Assembly: GCA_035041965.1 (NCBI GenBank)
Contig: JAPYMA010000351.1
Location: forward strand, 62,001 to 126,000
DNA from: Anisakis pegreffii
Taxonomy: Eukaryota > Nematoda > Chromadorea > Rhabditida > Anisakidae
Reading direction: 5' to 3'
Length of the DNA stretch: 64,000 nucleotides
Shown here: positions 39,001-53,248 of the stretch, one piece after another
Layout of the letters: every line of letters starts with the position of its first letter
Numbering within the stretch: the first letter of the stretch is position 1
Translations under genes and position numbers: made by a program
The notes under the pieces: model-generated
What the model was told of the DNA's origin: nothing
Seen by the model: the letters and a program-made list of their open reading frames with translations, nothing else
Databases searched by the model: none

Positions 39001-42000
39001 ATCAGCTATAAATTTTACCTGATAGTGAGTTAATGAAATTGTTGGAGATGTAATTTATAGCTTGAACTTAGAAACCGCGAATGCTGAAGCGATAAATTTA
39101 CTCTGAATTTATAACTCCGTGATTTTAGTCACTTTAGTTAATACATTTTCCAAAGAACACTTTTAGTGTGGGTAAATATTTCTTTGCTCTTCAACTCTCT
39201 GATTTCCAATGATGAAATGAATTCGTGTGCTCTTATTGAGCATGCAGATGGAACTACTATTTATGGTTTCCTTTTTCTGTTGCGGAACATTCAACTGGAA
39301 AGTCATTTCTTTGAAATGAATCATTTTGACGACTATTCAACATTGCAATTATTTATTGTACTACCAATAAACATCTGCTAAGAGTGTGAAAAAAACACTG
39401 TTTTGGTGAGCGAATTACGCCAAAAAAAAACAAACATTTTTCAAATATTACAACAGAAATTCTCAATCAGCGATCACAACTCACATGGTAATGTCAGGTG
39501 GTCATCTGAGAACTCTCTCAATTCACTAAGAACTAAAGCGAACAATGGAAAAGATTGAAGTTGAATTCAAAATATTTTTGTTGCAATCAGTATGTTTAAA
39601 TGATGAAAATTACAAGCTTTACATCAAAATTTTGACTAAACGGCTCACTGCAGTTGCATCTACGAGACATTATGCTAGGGTGATGTTACCATGATGCGGA
39701 ACCTAATCCTTTCGACATTGTCAAAACAACTTTTCCCTACTATTGTGAGTTCCCCAAGCAGTTTCATTTGCTCTAAGTTTGTTTCCTTCAGAACTCAAAA
39801 TCACACTCTCGTCAATACCAAGTGCGCTCTGATCTGTTTTTGCTTCATTACGAATCCCAACGGTGATTGACGCGGGTGAGATGCATGAATTTTAAACTTT
39901 ATTCGAATGCATCATCAATCGATCATGCATTCCTTCTATTGGTTGGCTATGCATGCTTAATTTTCTTAAGACGTTAAGTGCAAAGTTGCATTTGTTCATA
40001 TTCGATCATTTGTGACATTTCCATTTCGAAAAGGTTCGTTACAGATTCGTGAATGTTGAACGCATATGGCAAGTGCTCTTTATCCACCAACTCATTTTTC
40101 ATCAGTTTCAATGGTGAAGTTGTAGGTGAAGCACTTGTAGAACATATGAAGTAACGTACTCAGAACGAACACACTCTCAGAAAGTAACAATCATATTCCA
40201 GTAGTACTGATTTATTGAAGCAAATGATGTGGAATTTTGATGAAACAAGTACTTAGAAACAATTTTCAACAGTAGTTTAAATTTTGATTTCAGGAATTAA
40301 TTTCAGGAATTTTGATTTCAGAATTTAAATTTCAAAAATCTACGAAGATTTTTTGAGAGTATAAGTTCATCGCCAATTCTTAGCGGTGAGTAAACAAACG
40401 AACAGCCTATGAAACTTCAAAAGTTCAGCTTCACATCCCTACAACAAGAAAAAAACAAACCAAACTCATGTGAATCGTTAAAAATGAGAGAAAATCGTCA
40501 AATAAAGTTAAATGACTTTCTGAACTCACTCAACTAACTTCATATGCATAAAATGTGGACGTCAATCAATGCGGTTCATGGTTGGGATACAACTGCCGGA
40601 AGATGTACATGCACTCGAGTTCAAAACTGCGCTATTCGCATGGTACTAATGATGCAATTGAATTCAGAATGCGAAAACTTCTTGATGAACTCTGGAAATA
40701 TTTTTGCCTTCATGCAAGCAATCCTTCTTTGCGCATACACACTTCTCACTAAACGCGAAAATACAGAGGCGTAATTCAATCGAAAACGAAAATTTTTGCT
40801 GCTGACAAAACGGCACCATGAAAATTGGACGCTACGAACGGACATCTTCAGTAATACGCTAAAAACAGCATTAACGTAACGAATTCAGTGTGATTTACCA
40901 AAAAATGGCTTTTTTTTAAATTGACACCTAACAAATGCTACCCAATATCGTCCATTCAATCATTCGTTGCATCAGTGATACCCCCCCCCAAAAAAAAATC
41001 CCCACCAAAAAAGCTTCAAAATGGCTCAATAAAGTGAAAACGAGCCCTGCATTGTGCATTTCTTCAGCTAATTTTACGTATTCATAGCATGCAATAACAA
41101 ATGCTTGATTAGAACGTAAGAGATAAGCTCTGGATGCGTGTGTGTGATGAATTAGCACCTTGAATATTTGATAAATTACACTTCGAAGAATATCTCCCCC
41201 AAATAAAGCTCAAGAAACGCATAAAAACAGCACGCATCCTTCGCGTTTCGAACGAACTCAATGTGCACTCATCAAAATTCATTTCGTTCATGTAGCACCT
41301 AAATAACAACTCAACTAAATGTGTGCATGTAATTGCAAATGAACAAAGTAATTTTTGAAGTTATGATCAACTCAGCATGCAATATTGTCAATAATTTTAG
41401 GCACTTGAATGACTCTTCTCTGTCGGACGTTTTAAAATGAAGAATACGATGAACCGCTTGGATTTCTTTGACTAGATTATTAGATGTTCGTTGCTTAATG
41501 ATTTGATGTTGAATAAAGCAACTAGATCATTAAGTAACACTTCCATGCAGAAAAGGAAATTCATTTCAATCCGACTATGGTGTAAAATCAATAGAAACAA
41601 AAGATGTGGACTTTGTCATGAAATACTTCCTCTTAGATATTCGCGTTCAATTCACTTCACTTGATACGTCGAATTCGTTGAAGCATATATCCTGTTGTTA
41701 TACGCCTATTTTCCGTTGTGTAAATCTACTGAACCATGCAGCCCGCAATAATGCTCTATTCCAATGGAACAATTCGTTTCATTCAAATAATATTTTCCCA
41801 AATATTTCGAAGTATGTATGTTATTGAACTGAACTGAACAATCCATTTTCTGTTGCTTACCAAGTAATGTAGATAAAGGCTATATTTCAAGTGAAATCTA
41901 TTAACATATGCACTGAAAAGCAATTTGAGATAATACAGACAGAATTACAATTTTTTGATTCCTCATTCCCTTTTGTGTTTTGGTGAGTGCATAACAGGCC

Positions 42001-45000
42001 ATGAATTGCGCATTCCGATATTGCTTTTATCATCCAACAATTTTTTTCTGACTTAAAATTAATGAATCATCAAATTTGAAATGATTCATTGTTGACTCGT
42101 AATCATCGATGTTTTCATAAGAGTGACACTTCCGGTGTGGTTATTGACATGACGAAATGAAATTCCAAACACTTGAAAATTCATCTGATAGTGAGTGCTT
42201 TTTCTTCGTTTGAAGGATGTGATGAATATGAAATGATGATTAAGAATGAAACAGCAGAAAATCTGGAAATGACAAATTGATTTCATAGCAGAAAAAGAAA
42301 ATTTCGCAGCGATTCATATCGCTTTAATTGGCAAAACAATATTTTCATTGTGTATTCATGATACATGAAACTTTTCAATGCATCTTGCAAAATTTTGTTT
42401 TCAAACTGCAAATCGGGGTAATTTGTTGAAATATTCATCAAAATGAATGAAGTGCCAGTGCAACTGAGGGTTAAGTTGAGTTCTATGAGCAGCATTCTAC
42501 AATGATATATCACTGGGCGGTGTACACATCAACATCACGCCCGATCATATCAATATTCAATTTGATTAATTGCGTCTATCTGATCGCATTTCATCGACTC
42601 ACAATAAGATGTGTTTCGGTGCGATACGCTTTGAAATTGATCTAATTAGGCACTGAATCGATCAAATCGCAAGATGAAGAGTCCACGCAGCATTCATAAT
42701 TTCAAAATGAACATTTTAACAATATCACATATTCAACGCATATGCTGCGTTTCACTTGTCAATCCCAACAACTTCCTCTGTCTAATTCAAACAAATTTCC
42801 GCTCATGAAATGTTGCATAACGTATCGTCGGCTTGTATTTTTCAATTGATCAGAACGCTTCGGAGTATATTTCTCCAGAGGAATCTTTCAACCAAACAGA
42901 ATTGTTTACATGTGATGGGAAATATTAGCATAGCAAGATGACTAGAGCAGTGTTTTGACAGTTCATAAGAAGCTGGTTTCTTTTCATCGCTAACTCTAAG
43001 TGCTATCTTTATTAGCATTTAGCAGTTGACCTTTACTTTTATGAGCTGCTGCTCATATTTACTCTTTGTGACAATAGAGCTTCCTGAATTCTACAATACG
43101 AATGCGTAATACAAACACTTCATTCTCAACAAATTATTCTCTTCACAAAGCATTATAATAATCTTATTTGAGGTACTGGCTTGAAGTTCGTTGGGGAAAT
43201 GAAATTAGGAACGATATGATGTTCTCAAGATGGAGATCAGTAGATTGCTGTTGAATGCTCAGCGATCATTTAGTAAACGATTATTTGTTAATGAGGCACT
43301 CTGACAAACTTTCAGATGATTTTCACACTCAACTTTCTTGTGATATAGGCATAAATGATGCAGAAGCCGTTGAGCCGTTCGATTGTCTCATTCAAATTTC
43401 TCCTATATATCTTTCTCGTGTTTTCACAGCTCTTTGTTTGGTCCTTGGAGATAATGCCTGCCGAAAAAACTGGAGAAAAAATCGAGCATGAAAATTCCCC
43501 GAAGTCAAAGCACGAAGATTTTTCGAGAATGATCGATAGGAGCCAGATTAATATAGTTGCAATAATGTTGTGTGGTTGCAGTGAAATGCTGTGTGCTTGT
43601 TCGCAAAAATCCGAATGGTCATCGCATCAACGATGTGAAATAAATGAATGCAAAATGTAAAATGCAAACTGAAGAAATCCAACTTTTCACATCGATCTCT
43701 TCCTTACGAACCATCAAATCCATCCAACTAGATTTTCACTTCCGAACCGAAAAAAACGAACCAAATCAAAAGTCTTTCAAGGATATGAAGAATTTTAGAA
43801 AGCGTCAAACAGGCACTAATAACAGGCACTGAGAATGTGTTGATATATGATCGATTGCGTATTAGATCTGATGTGAGCTGACTGTGGTATAATCAATCTA
43901 TTTTAGTGATCATAGTCGACATACAATATGAGAAGAAGCTATATTCGAAAAGGATATAAACCCAGAAAGATATTGCTTGTTACTAATAGATGTTTGTTTA
44001 TTTGTTTGTGTGAGGTAGTAGTGGTGGTGGTTTGATAGCGGCAGCAAAAGCCCAGTAATGCGATGGGCCGAGCGATGTCCTTTGAAACAAGCTATTCGCA
44101 GCGATGAAGATCGGCTAAACAAATATTTGCCGTTGTGCTTCTTTTGCCCTCCGATCAGTCATTTTCACATTCATCACTTACTTTGATACTCACCAATCTA
44201 CCCGACTACCTACCTGCCCATATCGTACAAAATGATACACACACACAAGAAATATTCTCATATAAAGAGAGAGCATAATTTTGTTCTTTTCACATTTCTT
44301 TTTGTACATGCAAAAAAATTACCCGCATTGAATCAATTATTTTAATGGGACGATGGAATCATCGAAATGAGTAGTTAAAAAACTGAGAAATTAATTTTGC
44401 TGTGTGTTTTCTACTACATAAATTTATCGGAAATTGTTCGTCAATTGAAATGATGTCATCTTGGGATTTAAGAGTGTAGAAATTTTTCATTGTTGTCCTG
44501 GTGATGGGAAAATGAATTTGATGAAATGAGAACGAAACTTATCGCATCACACATTTCTCGTCCATGCAATTTGTTTTTCTCAACAGGCGAAAAGCAGAGA
44601 AAAGTTTTTGGCATGGTGAGTGGGAAAGTTCAAATCAGTTAAAAACAGTTAAGAACTGCAAACAGGTTTTGTAAGATTCTCTTGTCGCAATTCAATTACC
44701 AATTAAATTATGCACATTCCGGTGCTGCTATGATTTTATTAAAAAATTACGTGACTTTTCTCACGATTCATAATCAATGTGCCTTCTTCTTCTCATAATT
44801 CGTTGATGCGTGATGATAGTAAAATGAAAAAAGAAAACATTCGAACAATCGCCCAAAAATTCAATTCTCATAAACATATCACCAAAAAAACACAACGACA
44901 AGCTTACGCTCATCGATTCTGCAGTAGCAAATAATCTCGAAATTGTTATTGCTGCTGTGAACGAAAGACAAATTAGTGATGAATCAACATGGATGTTGAC

Positions 45001-46702
45001 TGACAGAATTGCGATAATTAAAAATTATTCGGACAACGCTGTCACTTCACCGAATCAGACAACTAATTGAACCCCCTTTGCTTAGATCATTTTCCAGTTA
45101 TCAATAATTTTTGAATGGATGATACTGACTAAGCTGCTACAGAGGAAACGCTGAGGAAAAAAGACCTGAAGACATTTCAGCCCTCCATGAGACATACTTT
45201 TGAACTCTGTCCTTGTTTGATACATTCTCATGGAGGTTTCAAGCTATTCCAGAATTGAAATAGTGAATACGACGAACTTCAAACCTCCGTAATGAAGTCA
45301 GCATTTCAGAACATTCTCATTTTCATAACTTTACATTATCTGTTATTCATGAACCAAATTTAAGGTTAATATTGTAATAATACGTTGAACAATGATGGCA
45401 AAAAATCACATTGTAGGTGCTCAATTCAACGATTGATTTGCAACTGCGAATTTGCAACAAAAGTTTAAGAATTTTGTTTTGGCGACAACTAAGACGAAAA
45501 AGAACGGGAATGATCTTTATTAAGTCAATCAATCACCGCATTCCAACCAAATACACCCAATTTTATTCGATCAACAGAAAACAACTCAAAAGTGTCATAT
45601 TAAATTTCAAATGTTATCGTCTTCACGAAAGACATACGTATTTGTATGTTGCAATTGTGTTTCGCTTTCCTTCCTCTTTCATTTCCTTTCCTTTTCTCAT
45701 TTGATACGTCTGCCATAATCAAAGATATTCTTACGCTCAATTTTTTGTTTTTAATTTTCGTTTAAGCAACTTTGCGGTTTCATTTAATGCATAAATCATT
45801 CTTGAATGTGAGTCGATTGATTGCTCCTTTTTATCTTATCAAATAACATCATCTCATTCTGTTTTGTAGAGTCACTAAAAAGATTTGATGAAACGATGAC
45901 CAAAATGGCAGAAACAATTTAGAAATTATCCATGATTATAAGACATTCGTGTTGGGCGGCGGCTCATAATGGCAAATTCGAATGTGATTATTCATGGAGA
46001 ATATATTCGAATGAAGATAATGCACTTGCAACGGAAGCAAAACAACTGTTCAGTGAAGACGACACTTGTTTGAGGTAACAATTGACCTTTCGATTCAAAA
46101 CAACCACAAACACTCATCGATGATTTCGCGATAGCAGGTAGCAGCATGGCGCAAGAAGTGTAAATAAAAGATTTCAAAATGTTTTCATTTTTATCATCAA
46201 ACGGATGCTGTTTGAATAGAGGGACTCGGATGTGATAGGAGGTAATAAGCTGTTAAGCAATCATTTCCGGAAGGGAAAAGGACGCACTGCTGAATCGATA
46301 GACTTCAATTATCAGTACCGGAAATGATTCGCATTTCCTTAGAGATAGGAGGATGAGATGACAAGAAAATCGCTCAGCCAAACTGTCTAGTTATGAAAAC
46401 ATCTTCCATTTATTGAAACAATTGAAAATCACTGCTCTGTGACAGTCACTTGGGTTCATTCAATCTCAATCGCAATTCAATTCAACAAAATTCAAATTCA
46501 GACATAGGAAATGAATAACTTACACAGGCTTGTTACCGTTGAAATGTTCGGCTACCGAGAAGCCGAAATATGAGCCATTAGGGCCGATTTTGAATATAGG
46601 TGCATGAGTGTCAATATTGAACGCACTCGCGGCACAAACAAATAAGACGATTAACCTCAGAAGTAGAATAAATTTTCGGAATATCAGCGAATATCGATAC
46701 AT
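27028..46702 (-). CDS. ina-1: Integrin alpha subunit, laminin-receptor type (INA-1-like)
   Basis: Cell-surface adhesion receptor that pairs with a beta subunit and binds basement-membrane laminin. Twenty exons in coding order: 46702-46524, 38123-38025, 37877-37712, 37629-37543, 35354-35264, 34537-34354, 34087-33872, 33600-33371, 32647-32547, 32176-31923, 31629-31530, 30836-30681, 30459-30380, 30079-29842, 29485-29292, 28918-28795, 28639-28391, 28193-28086, 27710-27591 and 27504-27028. All phases match, giving 1150 residues. Signal peptide is about 1-27. The beta-propeller FG-GAP repeats include [24 protein letters not shown] (about 335) and [13 protein letters not shown] (about 480); there is no I domain. 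The splice at 28391/28193 creates SRRVKR (912-917), a furin-type site. The membrane helix (about 1097-1120) is followed by KCGFFKR and a 23-residue tail. [10 protein letters not shown] and GFFKR match alpha6/alpha7 rather than RGD-type alphas. Confidence 0.95.
38124..46523 (-). other. 8.4-kb first intron of the integrin gene
   Basis: This intron is far longer than the others (mostly under 2.5 kb). It contains C9 followed by A9 at about 40981-41000, and a TTGTTTG/TGTGTG-rich patch near 44000. One plus-strand frame (43358-43660) has a hydrophobic N-terminus. No conserved domain is visible. Long first introns often hold enhancers, but nothing specific can be shown from sequence alone. Confidence 0.7.
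43358..43660 (+). CDS. Possible nested small secreted protein (weak)
   Basis: A plus-strand frame of about 100 codons inside integrin intron 1 begins [10 protein letters not shown]. It has a hydrophobic stretch ([19 protein letters not shown]) that could be a signal peptide or membrane anchor, then a charged Lys/Glu segment and a Cys-rich end with [11 protein letters not shown]. An AG (GATATAG) just upstream could accept a spliced leader. No family is recognised and the frame may be fortuitous. Confidence 0.2.
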   Translation: MQKPLSRSIVSFKFLLYIFLVFSQLFVWSLEIMPAEKTGEKIEHENSPKSKHEDFSRMIDRSQINIVAIMLCGCSEMLCACSQKSEWSSHQRCEINECKM

Positions 46703-46703
46703 A

Positions 46704-46712
46704 CTGATTAAA
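46704..46712 (-). promoter_or_regulatory. Candidate trans-splice acceptor, integrin gene
   Basis: TTTAATCAG on the minus strand ends one base before the integrin ATG. It would fit a spliced leader or a 5' UTR intron joined here. Confidence 0.35.
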
Positions 46713-49700
46713 GGCGTTATACGGTGATGAAACGGGAATGAATTTCTTGATAAATTGAGTTCGTGTTGATGATTCGATGTACTTCCTTACTGGTTTGGTA
46801 AATTAATGATGAGGGATGAAGTAATCGTTGATAAATAACACTGAATGTAAAGGAAATATTTCGCGTAGAAATGGTTAGCAGTAATGGTTCGTAGTAGGAG
46901 TATTGAACACAACGCACACAATGGTTTCGTTTAACAATTGTATCGAGAGTGAGTTTAGTAGAAACTGAACTGATGATGAGGAAATACGACGACCAGCAGC
47001 AGCATAAATAACCAATGAAAAAATGGAACAAATACGAGAGGCAGTTTTGCGAATAAAATGTGTAAATTATGTTAGACGGATGTGCTCGTTTGCAATCCTG
47101 AAGACAGTGCAAAAGATTGTTGCTGGTTGCATGTCTCGTTCGAATCAAATGCAGTCATAACATTGACGATTTAGCAAATGACTGCAACAACGCAATTGAG
47201 CAATGGCACGAATGAACATCAATTGATTGATTGATCAGTCTGATAGGTTATTGATTGATTTATTGACCATTCAACTAACCAATTGATTAATCCAGATTTG
47301 TGGTGTTTGAAAATCGTCACGTTTCAAATATCGACGATCAAGAAATGATTGACGGATGAATACGGCAGTAATGAACGAATATGGTGAGAAGGAAGAAGAG
47401 TTATCTGCGTATGGTTCGAATAAGCACTAAATGACGAAATAAATGTGTTGTCTGTTGATAATTGCAGTAGGCGAGGTTCAATGCTTAACGAATAATGTCG
47501 TTTGAATGGTGGCGGTAGTGCTGGTTGGTTCGTGTCGTGACTGGCAGCCTGGAATTTCGATTTGGTGTCTGGTCGTGAAGCAGCAACGGTGCGTATTTAT
47601 GAGGTATATCTGAGAGAAGTGATTGATAAAATTGATAACGCTCAACAACGATAACGATAACTATTAGTAATAATCAATTACAATCAAAAAAACGTCACAT
47701 GTTTACAGACACTCAATCAGCTAATCTCTGCTTATGACCAATAAACGATGAAAAATGACTGAATTTCATGTCCAGAATCGCAGTTACAATAACAGCAGTA
47801 CTATGAATGAGTGAATGTACAATAAGTAAGTACTGCATACTTAACTAAAACATCTCTCAAAAAGCCAAACCCACCGCAAACTCATGTCAGCATTATTCTA
47901 CTCCCACCTAGAGCGCTACGTGTCTATAACTCAAATACGAAACGATCCATCCATCGATCTTACTTCCTTTTTTCCTTCATTCTTTTCTTCTTCATAACCA
48001 TCCTCCTGAACTGTCGACAGAGAGAACATTCTAATCGAATGAATCGCCGTTATAAACCAACGAACGCAAGCAACGTATAATTTCATCGCTAAACGCAATT
48101 ATTATGCTCTTCTATGGAACATCGTCCATCCTTCCCCATAATACAGCAAATATTGTTATTATATTATACCTGCATAATAAGCAGTATAATGCAACAACAC
48201 ATTAAATAAGATCATACAATCAAATAGAATAAGAATGCGAAAAAGAAGGCTATGAGTGAATGGGAACGAAGCATTGATTCATTCATCACATCGCGATCAG
48301 CATACTGATCAATCGGTCCTTCAATCAGCGCAGTTCAACCACCACCACCACAAAGTGTATACGCACATGCATTTGTATTGCATGCGTTTTGTGACTGACT
48401 GTACACGCCTTCCTGATGTTTTATTTGAGTTATCTGTGTGTATGCACATATGCGATGATATATCATGCTCATTCAGTACATAAAATGACATGATCTCATG
48501 CATGGTTGCTTACTTGATCACAATACAGTGCTGAGATCGCGATCAACAAAAGACGTCATCCCAGAAGGAGAGATGTGAATATTTCACATTTATGCGTCGT
48601 TCTCAACCATCAGCATACTACATTTCACTCACAATAGCAATAGTAACTCATATGTGGCTTTAATGACATTTTAATCGCCTGCTGGTTGAATGATTACATG
48701 TCTGTGCAGAACATTTTTATGACATTTTGTATGAATCTGCAAATTTCGATTGGTGTTCATGATTTACGTTAGAGTTTGATGATATTTACTGTGAACAATT
48801 GTTCAGTGGAAAATACCTGTTACGACAGTGATATGCAAAACATCCATCATCACAGAAGCAAGAAGCTGCTCTCACGAAATAGTCTTAAACTTTGATCTGA
48901 TAAGTTCAAGGGTTTGTGCGAACTTGATTAGTCGGTTGCTATAAGTCTGTGCACTGTTCTACGAACGAATATTGGAATGAAAACATTGCACGTAATTTTT
49001 ATTCATCTGCACACTTCATTCAACACTTGAGGTTTGGTTAGCGATCTTCATAATGACTGGAATTTTCTGCGGTTTGAATTCTCAATTGTCATTTCATGTC
49101 AAAACATCTTACTCTGAAAAAATTGCCTAGCTTCTTAAAATTACATAATATCACGTACATAAGTAAATTTTGATTGGTTACCAGTATTATTCCTTGTTTG
49201 AGAAGCTCTGATCAATGCAATTCGATAGCATTTCTATAACGGTACACAAGGCCGAATAAACAAACTCAATGACCGCACCTTATGAAGACAACAACATATA
49301 TCATCAGCGAATAATGACGACCTTGACAGTTTTTAATGATGAGGAAGGAAGGAAGGGGAGAGATTTATTTTCGTTTCTTACAATGACAAGATAATCTCGC
49401 AAGACAAACATATGTCATATGAAGGAATAATGAATACATTATAGTAGTAAGAGGATTACTGAAACAATTCATGGAATATTAACGTTAGGAATCTTAGTCC
49501 AGTGATTATTGCTGAAAATGATCAATCATCAAATTATTCAATGATAATCGATTAAATCATCGAGTAACTGCATTTAGAGCAATTAGATATTTCGTGACAG
49601 TTACGTTCTGGCATTGCAGTACGCGCGCAGATAATATAATTGGTGTTTGTTTTTTGTTTACAGCACTGAATCCGATCTGGTGTCGGATCGGATTACTTAC

Positions 49701-52700
49701 TGCTAAATGAATTGCGTAAAATCAAAATTAGAGCCGTAAATCTGTACGGTGCGCGATGAGGTCACATGAAATTCGATCCGTTGTTTGATTTCGACTATTT
49801 AAACGATTGACCAATTTCAATGGATATATCAGTTTATCGCCGTTTATGGCACACTTTAGAATTCTAAACGACAAAAGTATGAATGTTCCAAAATTCTGAC
49901 TTTTTTCAGAGCATTTTTTGCTTGTGAAATACGATGATATGGTTGCATTTGGTAGCAAGAATGTAGGAGAGTGATGTGTGCAGAAAGGTTAGCATAACTG
50001 AGAATTGCGTGGCAAAAAGTCGCTTATTTATGATCAGATAATTCAGAAACGTGTTCGTTTAATCGAATATTACGACGAGCAATATTTTTCACCGATATTC
50101 ATCGTATTCATTGCGATACACATGGGATTAGGTCGCATTTGAAGAGAGACGTTTTTTTTTTTGTTTGGTTATTTTTCATTCGTTGAATGCTCATTTTTTG
50201 ATGAATGTTATATTTGGATCATATATCCAAAACAAAACAGCGCAACGTACCTAAGAATTTACTTAAGAGAGCCGATAAAAACATTCATTCAATATAAAAT
50301 TTTCACTTATTTATCGCTTTCATCATTTCCATTTTTCCATGACATATTCCCAGTGTTGTGAGGTGTTTTTTTTTTTTTTGAAAGATTCGAACGAATAGCA
50401 TTGATTCGCACTCGTAAAGAAACCAAAGATCTAGTAACAAATCCCAAAATGACTCGCATGACGATTTGACTCGCATATCTTTTTTTTAATTTACTGTCTA
50501 TCTGCGATTCCTCAAATAATTTATAACGCATCGTTTCATCAACATTTTGGTGGTTCCAAATGGGAGGGAGTGGTGGTACCACAGAGAATTGTTATCAGCT
50601 GTGATAAATTTTTACAGTCATCGATAAACGCATAATTGCGATCGTGCATTTGTTGACGAACCGTAAAATGGACCATAACATCTCAAGTCATAAGATGAAA
50701 TAAACACGGCTGTTCAAGTTCTGAAGATATCTCTAACAAATAATAACCTTTTGCAAATGCACCAAATAAGCGCAGCTAAATCTTCGTGCAACGTTCACGA
50801 ATTTGCAGTCGGTTTGTACGATAATCGCTGATTTTAAGTGAAGCATAAAATGATCCCCAATGAATCATTTGTTACAAAAGGTGAATGAACAATCAATCAA
50901 TGACAACAACACAGCTGATTTTCAGCGAAGTCATTAAAGAAGAAAGTAATACGTAAAAGGTTATCGAAGAAGGAAATTAATTCAATCTGACCGAAGAGCA
51001 CTCACAAATATGGCATAACAATTGTTCATGCAATCGTTGTGTTTGACGCTACTTGTTTGATGGTTACGAGTCATGAGTGGTGCTGGTGGCTGTATGGATG
51101 AATAGAAGGATGCATGAAGAATGCCTTCCTGCTGCCTACCCATTTGCTTTTGAGGCCACAATTCATTGCTTTTAATGCTCCTACGACAACTTATTTACCA
51201 AACGCCCATATTAACCCTCCTTCTTCTGACCAACAAGGGTTTCTTCCGCTCCACGTAAACATGATTAGTGCTGGTTGTTCAGCTCCAATTCTGCTATTAT
51301 CACAAATTAGTGTGCATCATTGAACACAACACTCTAGCAACATTATTCTATCTTTGATTCATTTCAAATCCTCTCTAATGCCATCACTGATCTCTGCTTA
51401 AAATTTACTCGAAGACTTACTTTATATTATTGCAGTCGTAATTGAGGTAATTGCTAATAGATGATATTGACTAGTTATGTAACAATAAAAGAGCAGTTGA
51501 ACTGAACAAATACTAGGCAATTGTAATGCAGCTGAATATGCGATCGAGTAATTCCAGCAATGCAAAAGACTAGTTCTGAGGTAATTATGATAATTGTTGC
51601 TAATGACGTGCCGTTATGCCGCACAATAACCATTGCTCGCAGTTTGCTTAGTCTCTTCTGAAAAATTCCTCGGTGCAATTTGAGCATAATGGATACACTT
51701 ATTTTTTGAACGTTGAGAGGAAAATTGAGTGGAAATTTCAGCGAGTAAACCAGTTATTTTGAATAAATTTTGAAAGAAATATTCTTCACAACTTCTCAAC
51801 GGTCTATTGTGATGATCTGACATAAAATATTTTCAAATCATATTTATCGTAGCATAAAGTAGTATAGATTTCAACTAAATTTTTTCTTACTATCAATTAC
51901 ATTGCAATAATTTTTCAACGGAAGAGTATTCGTTATGGAATCAAAATTCTTTCTCGAAACTAAAATTTGAAACTGTTTCATATCTGGAAACCATTACCAA
52001 CTGATTTGGTGGGACTGAAATTGTTTTCTGACTTATTTTTCTCGTTTACTTATGTGATCTATTCAACATTCATGTTGAATGATAATCAAACACTAATCTC
52101 GAAAAACTTTTCATCCAGGAGAAGATGAAAAACTCTTCATTCCCCTTGTGAGTTCCATTCATATGATATTCCAAATTATCTCATCCGCTCTAAATGATAT
52201 TCTTCATTAATTCAAGCAATTTTCATCAAACGATAACCTCAGTGGCTCTCAGCATCTGTCGAATGTTGAATTGTTAAGCGGGTTGTTAAAGTAAGCATAG
52301 GGGATGACAGAGTGCTGAACGGATTAACATTAAGCACACCTCTTCAACAATTGAAAGTTGATCGCGAAACGCACTCGAATTCTCAGTAGTAACATGATAA
52401 AGAGAAACAATTATATCTGTATGGTAAACTGAAAAATGCATGAGTGCATTTGCATAGTACAAATTATACGCGTGTTCTTTGGTGTTATTCACTCACTCAC
52501 TTACATATTCAACCTATTCAGCTTCAACTCCGATTCATCAATAAATCATTGAATATGCGCCCCTAATCTCGACTTAAGCCTTATCAACCATGCATCTTTC
52601 ACGATCCGTGCCACTAAACTGCGCATTGCTCGTTTCATATTCGTTTCCCTCAAAACCTGTTATTAAGAAGCATGCGTTCAACACGGAAAATAGCTCTTGC

Positions 52701-53248
52701 TCAAGATGAAAATAACATCTTTTCAAGGATGCTTGAATTCATGACTTCTTAATGAATGCCTATCAATAACGAGCTAAGATTAATGACCTTCCTCTAAAAT
52801 TAATGCCACTGCTCTGTTTCCACATTAACATTTCTTGCCCAATTCAAATCGGCGAACGCATATCTTATCGGATTTTTTCAAGCAATCACATGAAACGAAT
52901 TCGCCTCGTTTTGATGCATCTCGACGGTTGCGTGACTCGTTCCGAATGTGTCCATTAGACACGATAAATGATTCAACATAAACGAAGAATCACATCATCA
53001 AATCAACGCACATCGACGAAAGCATTCCAATTATTTTCTGCTCACAATTTTCTCGTCAGCATTTACGAAAATATGTATGCTTGCTGTGACAGTACATTAA
53101 GAATAACAGGAATTCATTTAATGCGGCAAAATAAATCAATTTTATAGCAACATTTAAATCGAATGTTCACATTCATAAGAGCACAAACAGTATCACAATT
53201 CGCAATATAACATAAATGATAAAATGCAGTCAGGTGTAACAATTCAAC
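46713..53248. other. 6.5-kb intergenic region
   Basis: Upstream flank of the integrin gene and 3' flank of the cysteine-rich gene. It is AT-rich, with short poly-T runs (50151-50162, 50366-50380). The 143-codon minus frame at 46717-47148 shows no domain and stops just before the integrin start. I see no gene, RNA gene or mobile element that I can support. Confidence 0.55.

Noticed and set aside
46717..47148. 143-codon minus-strand frame just upstream of the integrin start
   Set aside because: No domain, AT-rich composition and no splice or start context; most likely a chance frame in the promoter or 5' UTR.
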